DNA of 18,359 nt from Kiritimatiellia bacterium (GTDB lineage: Bacteria > Verrucomicrobiota > Kiritimatiellia > SLAD01), in NCBI GenBank assembly GCA_007128275.1, contig SKXR01000071.1, forward strand, positions 1 to 18,359, read 5' to 3'. The notes under the pieces are model-generated. The model saw only the letters and a list, made by a program, of their open reading frames with translations. It was not told where the DNA came from and made no database searches. The translations under genes and the position numbers were made by a program. Below, piece after piece: positions 13,933-18,359 of the stretch. The stretch's first letter is position 1; each line of letters opens with the position of its first letter.

Positions 13933-14688
13933 ATGGAGACGCGATTTCCTTTTGAGATTACACCGCAACCGGACGATGCCACGTGCGGACCGTCCTGTCT
14001 GCATGCGGTGTACCGATACTATGGGGACGTCCTGCCTTTGGAACAGGTGATTGCAGAGGTTCCGTCTTTGGAAGGAGGCGGTACGTTGGCCGTGCAAATG
14101 GCCTGTCATGCGTTGAAGCGAGGATACCGAGCCACGATCTACACCTATAACCTGCATGTGTTCGATCCGACTTGGTTCAGGGAAGAGGTCGAGGTCGATA
14201 TCCCGGCCAAACTAAGTGAACAGGCCCGATACAAGACCGACAACGCCAAATTGCAGTTTGCCACCCCGGCGTACATCGAGTTTCTGGAACGGGGCGGCGT
14301 TCTTCGCTTCGAGGACTTGACGGCGACGTTGATCCGCAAGTATCTCAACCGCCGGATACCCCTGATCACGGGGCTCAGCTCCACCTATCTCTACCGGGCG
14401 GCGCGCGAAGCGGGCGAGGGCCGGCTGGTCGATGACGATGTGCGGGGGTATCCCTCCGGCCATTTCGTGGTGGTGTGCGGCTATGACCGGGAAGAGCGCA
14501 AGGCGCTGGTTGCCGACCCCTATGCCCGGAATCCGATGGCGGGCGAAAAGAAATACATGGTCGACATCAACCGTGTCTTGATTGCCGTCCTGCTCGGCGT
14601 TATAACCTACGACGCCAATGTCCTGATCATCAGGCCGGGGCACAAGCGCGAAAGAAGCGAGCATGCTAATACTGTTGGTGGTGGATAA
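13933..14688 (+). CDS. C39-like cysteine peptidase, cytoplasmic
   Basis: This is a papain-fold cysteine peptidase of the C39-like (Peptidase_C39_2/DUF3335-like) type, 251 residues. The active-site set can be placed: oxyanion Gln12 and nucleophile Cys18 in PQPDDATCGPSCLHAVYRYY, His177 in YPSGHFVVVCGYD, and Asp195 in VADPYARN. There is no signal peptide and no ABC transporter domain, unlike the classic C39 bacteriocin-exporter peptidases, so it should act in the cytoplasm. It could cut a peptide bond, an isopeptide bond, or run in reverse as a transferase. The ATG at 13933 has no Shine-Dalgarno, but no other start lies before Cys18. A TATTAAT at 13921-13927 would even allow a leaderless transcript. 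It overlaps the next gene by 26 bp, so it is the first member of a four-gene amidoligase operon. Confidence 0.85.
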   Translation: METRFPFEITPQPDDATCGPSCLHAVYRYYGDVLPLEQVIAEVPSLEGGGTLAVQMACHALKRGYRATIYTYNLHVFDPTWFREEVEVDIPAKLSEQARYKTDNAKLQFATPAYIEFLERGGVLRFEDLTATLIRKYLNRRIPLITGLSSTYLYRAAREAGEGRLVDDDVRGYPSGHFVVVCGYDREERKALVADPYARNPMAGEKKYMVDINRVLIAVLLGVITYDANVLIIRPGHKRERSEHANTVGGG

Positions 14689-16138
14689 CCCGAAAGAGTG
14701 GCCCTTGCACATCCCCAATGTGACGGTGTTGGGGGCGACAGCCTACCTGACCGACCCGCACTATGCCGACCGCCGCGATTTGCGCGTATTCAATTTGTGT
14801 CGATCCTACCGCTATCAAAGCCGCGGCTATTACGTCTCGCTCTTGGCCGCGGCCCGCGGACATAAACCCATCCCGAGTGTGACCACCGTACAGGATATGA
14901 AACTGCAGACCATGATCCGCATGGTGTCCGACGATCTTGACGACCTGACTCAGAAAAGCCTCGCAAAAATCCAATCACGCAAATTCACCCTCAGTATCTA
15001 TTTCGGGCATAACCTGGCCGAGAAATACGATCGAATCAGCGTCCAATTGTTCAATCTGTTTCAAGCGCCGTTGCTCCGCGCGTATTTCACAAGGTCGGAC
15101 GGCAAGAAATGGCAGTTACAGAATATTGCGCCGATCGCCGTGAAAGACATCCCAGCCAGCCATCGTCCTTTTGTGGTACGTGCCGCCACCAACTATTTCA
15201 AGGGACGACGTTTCGGTACGCGCAAGCGCAAGGCGCCCCGATACAACATGGCCATTCTGCATGACCCAAAATCGCAGGAACCGCCTTCGAACGGCAAGGC
15301 GCTGTCTCGTTTCGAGAAGGCGGCGGAAGGGCTGGGTATTGGGGTGGAGTTCATCACCAAAGACGATTTTTCCCGTGTGGTGGAGTTCGATGCACTGTTT
15401 ATCCGGGAGACGACGTCGGTGAATCATTATACCTATCGATTTGCACGCCGCGCCACCGCCGAGGGACTCGTCGTGATCGACGACCCGGAATCCATTCTAA
15501 AGTGCACCAACAAGGTGTATTTGGCCGAACTGCTCGACCGTCACGATATCCCGGCGCCCCGCACGGTCATTTTGCACGACGACAACCTGGAGGAAGTCGC
15601 TTCGGGATCACTGGGATTTCCGTGTGTGCTCAAGCAGCCGGACAGCGCCTTCTCGCTCGGGGTGGTGAAGGCCGATGATCGCGAGAGCTTGTTGGAAAAA
15701 GGGAGATTGCTGCTGGCGCGGTCCGAGCTGGTGGTGGCGCAGGAATTCCTGCCCACGGAATTTGATTGGCGGATCGGTATCTTCGACCGCAAACCGCTGT
15801 ATGCGTGTCGCTATTTTATGGCCCGGAAACATTGGCAGATTGTGCGCCGGGACGAGGGGAAACAGACGGATGGCGCCGTGGATACGATGCCGGTGGAATT
15901 GGCGCCCGCTCAGGCCGTGCGAACCGCCTTGCGCGCGGCCAACCTGATCGGCGACGGCTTGTACGGCGTGGACGTCAAACAGGTTGGTCGTGCGTTCTAT
16001 GTGATTGAAGTGAACGACAATCCAAGTATCGACAGCGGGTACGAAGACGTCGTCTTGAAAGACACGCTCTATGAACGGATCATGGAGGGGTTCCTCCGCC
16101 GCATGGAACAGCAGAAGGCGGATCGGGGCCGTTCATGA
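14663..16138 (+). CDS. RimK-type ATP-grasp ligase with RLAN-like N-terminal domain
   Basis: This is a predicted ATP-dependent carboxylate-amine ligase that activates a carboxylate as acyl phosphate and joins it to an amine. Residues 1 to about 155 match the RLAN region (RimK-like ATP-grasp N-terminal domain; note LRVFNLCRSYRYQSRGYYVS, 40-59). An ATP-grasp domain spans about 280-478. The nucleotide lysine is Lys324 in FPCVLKQPDSAFSLGV, the hinge/ATP block is VVAQEFLPTEFDWRIGIFD (357-375), and Mg2+ ligands are Asp437 in GVDVKQ and Glu449, Asn451, Asn453 in VIEVNDNPSID. RimK itself adds glutamates to ribosomal protein S6, but no ribosomal target is evident here. The substrate is unknown. The gene overlaps the C39 gene by 26 bp and the GCS2 gene by 4 bp (ATGA). 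Confidence 0.9.
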   Translation: MLILLVVDNPKEWPLHIPNVTVLGATAYLTDPHYADRRDLRVFNLCRSYRYQSRGYYVSLLAAARGHKPIPSVTTVQDMKLQTMIRMVSDDLDDLTQKSLAKIQSRKFTLSIYFGHNLAEKYDRISVQLFNLFQAPLLRAYFTRSDGKKWQLQNIAPIAVKDIPASHRPFVVRAATNYFKGRRFGTRKRKAPRYNMAILHDPKSQEPPSNGKALSRFEKAAEGLGIGVEFITKDDFSRVVEFDALFIRETTSVNHYTYRFARRATAEGLVVIDDPESILKCTNKVYLAELLDRHDIPAPRTVILHDDNLEEVASGSLGFPCVLKQPDSAFSLGVVKADDRESLLEKGRLLLARSELVVAQEFLPTEFDWRIGIFDRKPLYACRYFMARKHWQIVRRDEGKQTDGAVDTMPVELAPAQAVRTALRAANLIGDGLYGVDVKQVGRAFYVIEVNDNPSIDSGYEDVVLKDTLYERIMEGFLRRMEQQKADRGRS

Positions 16139-17373
16139 CCGGACCGCCCAAGTATTCGCTGTTCGAAAGGTACGGCGTCGAGTTGGAATACATGATCGTG
16201 CGGGATCATTCCTTGGACGTATGTCCCGTCGCAGACCGTGTTCTGCATGCGGTCGCGGGCACGTATCAGGCCGAGATGGAGATGGGCGAATTGGCGTGGT
16301 CCAATGAATTGGCTTTGCATGTCATTGAACTGAAGACCAACGGCCCGGTTCCAAGCCTGGACGGTCTGGCCGGACTCTTTGATCGCGATGTCCGGCGCAT
16401 CGGAGATATCCTCCGCCCGATGAACGCCCGGCTGATGCCGACCGCGGTTCATCCTTGGATGGATCCCCACACGGAAACCCGGTTGTGGCCGCACGAACAG
16501 AATGCCGTCTACGAGGCCTTTGACCGAATCTTCTCGTGTCGTGGTCACGGGTGGTCGAATCTGCAAAGCGTGCACCTGAATCTTCCGTTTGCGGATGATG
16601 AAGAGTTCGGGCGCTTGCACGCGGCCGTGCGTGTGCTGCTGCCGATCTTGCCCGCCTTGGCGGCTAGCTCGCCGTACCTGGACGGGAAGGGGACGGGTTT
16701 GCTGGACGCACGGTTGGAGATGTATCGTCACAACGCCGACCGGATTCCCTCGGTGGCCGGTCATATTATTCCGGAACGGGTCTACACGCGCGCGCGCTAC
16801 GAGCAGGATATTCTTCATCGGATCTATGGCGATATCGCCCCCTATGACGAGGGGAACATCCTGCGGCACGAATGGGTGAATGCGCGCGGCGCCATCGCGC
16901 GGTTTGATCGAAACACCATTGAAATCCGTCTGCTGGACATGCAGGAATGTCCAGCGGCCGATCTGGCCGTCATTCATCTAATCGTAGAGGCCTTGAAACT
17001 GTTGTGCGACGAGCGCTGGGTGACGCTCGAAAAGGTCATGCTTTGGGATGAACGGGATCTGGAACACATATTGCTAAATACGATCAAGCAAGGTGAGGCT
17101 GCGCTGATTCACAATCCGAAATATCTCGATCTGTTCGGTATGGCCTCGCCCGCGACGGCGGGCGCTATCTGGGCCCATCTCGCGCAACAGTGTGCGGCGC
17201 CGCGGGATAAGGCGGTGGCGGACGCGGTGCGGCATTTGCTAGCGCGCGGAACGCTCGCGAATCGTCTCGTAAAAGAAATCGGCGAGACCCCTTCACGAGA
17301 TGCGCTGCATGGTATATACTCACGGCTTTGTGATCAGCTCTCAGGAGGGTGGATGTTCGGTGAGCGTGTGTAA
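16135..17373 (+). CDS. GCS2-type (glutamate-cysteine ligase-like) amidoligase
   Basis: This is a predicted ATP-dependent carboxylate-amine ligase of the GCS2 family within the glutamine-synthetase/GCS fold, 412 residues. Typical features are GVELEYMIV (14-22) with paired acidic ligands Glu16 and Glu18, Glu65 in HVIELKTNG, His147 in SVHLNLPF, and the late ATP/metal block NTIEIRLLDMQE (260-271) with Glu263 and Arg265. Automatic annotation would say glutamate-cysteine ligase, but in this context glutathione synthesis is not the obvious role. The partner ATP-grasp is a RLAN-RimK type rather than a GshB, and an amidohydrolase follows. It probably joins Glu or a similar amino acid to a small molecule or peptide. 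The start overlaps the preceding stop by 4 bp, and the end overlaps the next gene by 14 bp. Confidence 0.87.
   Translation: MTGPPKYSLFERYGVELEYMIVRDHSLDVCPVADRVLHAVAGTYQAEMEMGELAWSNELALHVIELKTNGPVPSLDGLAGLFDRDVRRIGDILRPMNARLMPTAVHPWMDPHTETRLWPHEQNAVYEAFDRIFSCRGHGWSNLQSVHLNLPFADDEEFGRLHAAVRVLLPILPALAASSPYLDGKGTGLLDARLEMYRHNADRIPSVAGHIIPERVYTRARYEQDILHRIYGDIAPYDEGNILRHEWVNARGAIARFDRNTIEIRLLDMQECPAADLAVIHLIVEALKLLCDERWVTLEKVMLWDERDLEHILLNTIKQGEAALIHNPKYLDLFGMASPATAGAIWAHLAQQCAAPRDKAVADAVRHLLARGTLANRLVKEIGETPSRDALHGIYSRLCDQLSGGWMFGERV
17343..17352 (+). promoter_or_regulatory. Ribosome binding site deciding the amidohydrolase start
   Basis: AGGAGGGTGG, a near-ideal Shine-Dalgarno inside the end of the GCS2 gene, ends 7 nt before a GTG at 17360. 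The frame is open further up to an ATG at 17300, but only the GTG is well placed and yields the N-terminus usual for the family. Confidence 0.6.
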
Positions 17374-18076
17374 TGGATGCATCGTAACGTGTGAGCACGG
17401 AGGGAATCGTGTCCCGGCCCGTTACACCCGTCTATTCGCACCTTACGAAAGAGAGGTGAACGGTCATCGTGGCTACGACCCCGGCGCATTGGAGTTGGCC
17501 CGCGCCGTGGCGAGCGCGTTGGGCGCGCCCTTTCTCTATTCCACCACGACCCGTTTGTTGGTTGAGCTGAATCGTTCCGCCAACCACAAGGGCTTGTTTT
17601 CAAAGGTGACGAACAAGCTGGACGAAGACGAACAGAACTGGTTGATCCAGAATTATTACACGCCGTATCAGAACCGGGTGGAGAAGGCCATTTGCGATTT
17701 ATGCGGGGCGAACCGGAAGGTGCTCCACCTGTCGATACACAGTTTCACCCCCGTCATGAAGGGCGAGCGGCGAAACGCGGACATAGGCCTGCTTTACGAT
17801 CCTCGCCGTACGATGGAAAAGAGTTTCTGCCGCGCGTGGCGGGACGTACTGCGGGAGGAATGGCCGCAATACCGTGTGCGCATGAACTACCCGTATCAGG
17901 GGAAGGCCGACGGGTTCACCACCCAACTACGCAAACGTTTCCCGGTCAAGGCCTATGCGGGCATAGAGGTCGAAGTGAACCAGAAACATTATCAATCGTC
18001 CCGCCGCGAGTGGAATGCGCTCAAGTTCGTCCTCGTCAACAGCCTCCTGCGCACCTTGCAGGATATGCATAAATAG
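17360..18076 (+). CDS. N-formylglutamate amidohydrolase family protein
   Basis: This is a predicted zinc-dependent amidohydrolase of the N-formylglutamate amidohydrolase (FGase/HutG-like) family, 238 residues from the GTG at 17360. Family signatures run through the whole protein: CEHGGNRVP (11-19) with Glu12 and His13, GHRGYDPGALELAR (35-48), TRLLVELNRSANH (64-76), HLSIHSFTPV (123-132) with His127, DIGLLYDP and GIEVEVNQ. Metal ligands are probably among the acidic and His residues in the first and fourth blocks. The classic reaction removes formate from N-formyl-Glu in histidine breakdown, but no hut genes are near. Placed after two amidoligases, it more likely trims or deblocks an N-acylated Glu-like residue in their product. 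It overlaps the GCS2 gene by 14 bp and is the last gene visible. Confidence 0.88.
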   Translation: MSVCNGCIVTCEHGGNRVPARYTRLFAPYEREVNGHRGYDPGALELARAVASALGAPFLYSTTTRLLVELNRSANHKGLFSKVTNKLDEDEQNWLIQNYYTPYQNRVEKAICDLCGANRKVLHLSIHSFTPVMKGERRNADIGLLYDPRRTMEKSFCRAWRDVLREEWPQYRVRMNYPYQGKADGFTTQLRKRFPVKAYAGIEVEVNQKHYQSSRREWNALKFVLVNSLLRTLQDMHK

Positions 18077-18110
18077 CGGTTTTCCTGTATACCAGGGCTA
18101 TTGATTCATC

Positions 18111-18133
18111 GCCGGCGCGTTGCAAGCGCCGGC
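18111..18133. repeat. 8-bp-arm GC-rich hairpin downstream of the amidoligase operon
   Basis: GCCGGCGC (18111-18118) and GCGCCGGC (18126-18133) are exact inverse complements with loop GTTGCAA. It begins 34 nt after the last stop codon. No U-tract follows, so it may be a transcript-end stabiliser or a REP-like intergenic element rather than a standard terminator. Confidence 0.6.
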
Positions 18134-18141
18134 CTTCCGAA

Positions 18142-18216
18142 GTCATCATCCGTGCTCTTTCGTAGGACGGTCCTCTGGGCCGTCCACGCGTATTAGCAAG
18201 CCGTTCCTCGGTCTCC
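18142..18216 (+). repeat. Direct repeat, copy 1 (at least 75 bp) with hairpin core
   Basis: This stretch is identical, base for base, to 18285-18359, 143 bp further on. Its core at 18165-18185 forms a 9-bp stem (GGACGGTCC pairing with GGGCCGTCC, one G-T wobble) around TCT. I see no gene in it. Confidence 0.9.
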
Positions 18217-18255
18217 GCCCAGGAGGGGCAATGTCCTTTCTGGTGGTCCAGCATT

Positions 18256-18276
18256 GGGCGGCGCAGAGCACCGCCC
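18256..18276 (-). repeat. Inverted, related hairpin between the two direct repeats
   Basis: On the minus strand this reads as a 9-bp stem, GGGCGGTGC pairing with GCGCCGCCC, around TCT, preceded by CGTA as in the direct repeats. Compared with the hairpins at 18165-18185 and 18308-18328, the third pair changes from A-T to G-C and the eighth from C-G to G-C, both compensatory. The T-G wobble at pair seven is kept. Confidence 0.8.
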
Positions 18277-18284
18277 TACGACGT

Positions 18285-18359
18285 GTCATCATCCGTGCTC
18301 TTTCGTAGGACGGTCCTCTGGGCCGTCCACGCGTATTAGCAAGCCGTTCCTCGGTCTCC
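18285..18359 (+). repeat. Direct repeat, copy 2 (continues to window edge)
   Basis: This is identical to 18142-18216 over all 75 bases up to the last base of the window, so the true unit may be longer and more copies may follow. The hairpin core is at 18308-18328. Confidence 0.9.

Noticed and set aside
14663..16138. Ribosomal protein S6 modification enzyme rimK
   Set aside because: The protein is much longer than RimK (491 versus about 300 residues) because of the RLAN-like N-terminal region, and no S6 context is present.
16135..17373. Plain glutathione biosynthesis gene (gshA)
   Set aside because: The fold family is right but the partners are a RLAN-RimK ligase, a C39 peptidase and an amidohydrolase, with no GshB-like gene beside it; a specific gshA symbol is not supported.
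18142..18359. Possible CRISPR array
   Set aside because: Only two direct copies of a 75-bp unit with one 68-bp spacer that itself holds an inverted version of the core hairpin; unit and spacer sizes do not fit CRISPR.

Overview
The window reads as a piece of a Gram-negative bacterial chromosome with moderately high GC (high fifties by eye). Genes are closely packed on both strands. Shine-Dalgarno sites are present at some starts (glgB, pgpH, the phospholipase D-like gene, proA) and absent at others (phoH, corC, the C39 gene). I lean towards the PVC superphylum (Verrucomicrobiota/Kiritimatiellota/Lentisphaerota-like). The reasons are the phoH-pgpH-ybeY-corC gene order, a YbeY with a shifted third metal ligand, a remnant that looks like a four-helix-bundle 'suffix' protein, and many GC-rich intergenic palindromes. 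This placement is an inference without database support.

Left part (1-6250). The 3' end of a ferrochelatase gene (hemH, cut by the window edge) converges on a proB-proA proline operon on the minus strand. Divergent from proB is a glycogen branching enzyme (glgB), followed 26 bp later by a small secreted one-HKD phospholipase D-like protein. A gene-poor stretch (5827-6161) holds a heptamer repeat, small palindromes and a broken gene remnant. It ends at a tRNA-Tyr(GTA) on the minus strand.

Middle part (6329-13793). Minus-strand genes run phoH, pgpH (7TM-HD phosphodiesterase), ybeY, corC-like CBS protein, patatin-like lipase and a TRIC/UPF0126 membrane protein. This is a widespread RNA/membrane housekeeping order with two extra members at its 3' end. 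Upstream lies a DUF2062 membrane protein gene, also on the minus strand.

Right part (13933-18076). Four plus-strand genes have consecutive overlaps of 26, 4 and 14 bp: a cytoplasmic C39-like cysteine peptidase, a RimK-type ATP-grasp ligase with an RLAN-like N-terminal region, a GCS2-type (glutamate-cysteine ligase-like) amidoligase, and an N-formylglutamate amidohydrolase. Two amide-forming and two amide-cleaving enzymes in one translationally coupled unit suggest a dedicated system that builds and trims a peptide or peptide tag whose product is unknown. This is the most interesting part of the window.

The last 280 bp contain no gene but hold a hairpin plus a repeat array. A unit of at least 75 bp occurs twice, 143 bp apart, and a third related hairpin lies between them in inverted orientation. 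Two of its nine stem pairs differ by compensatory changes.
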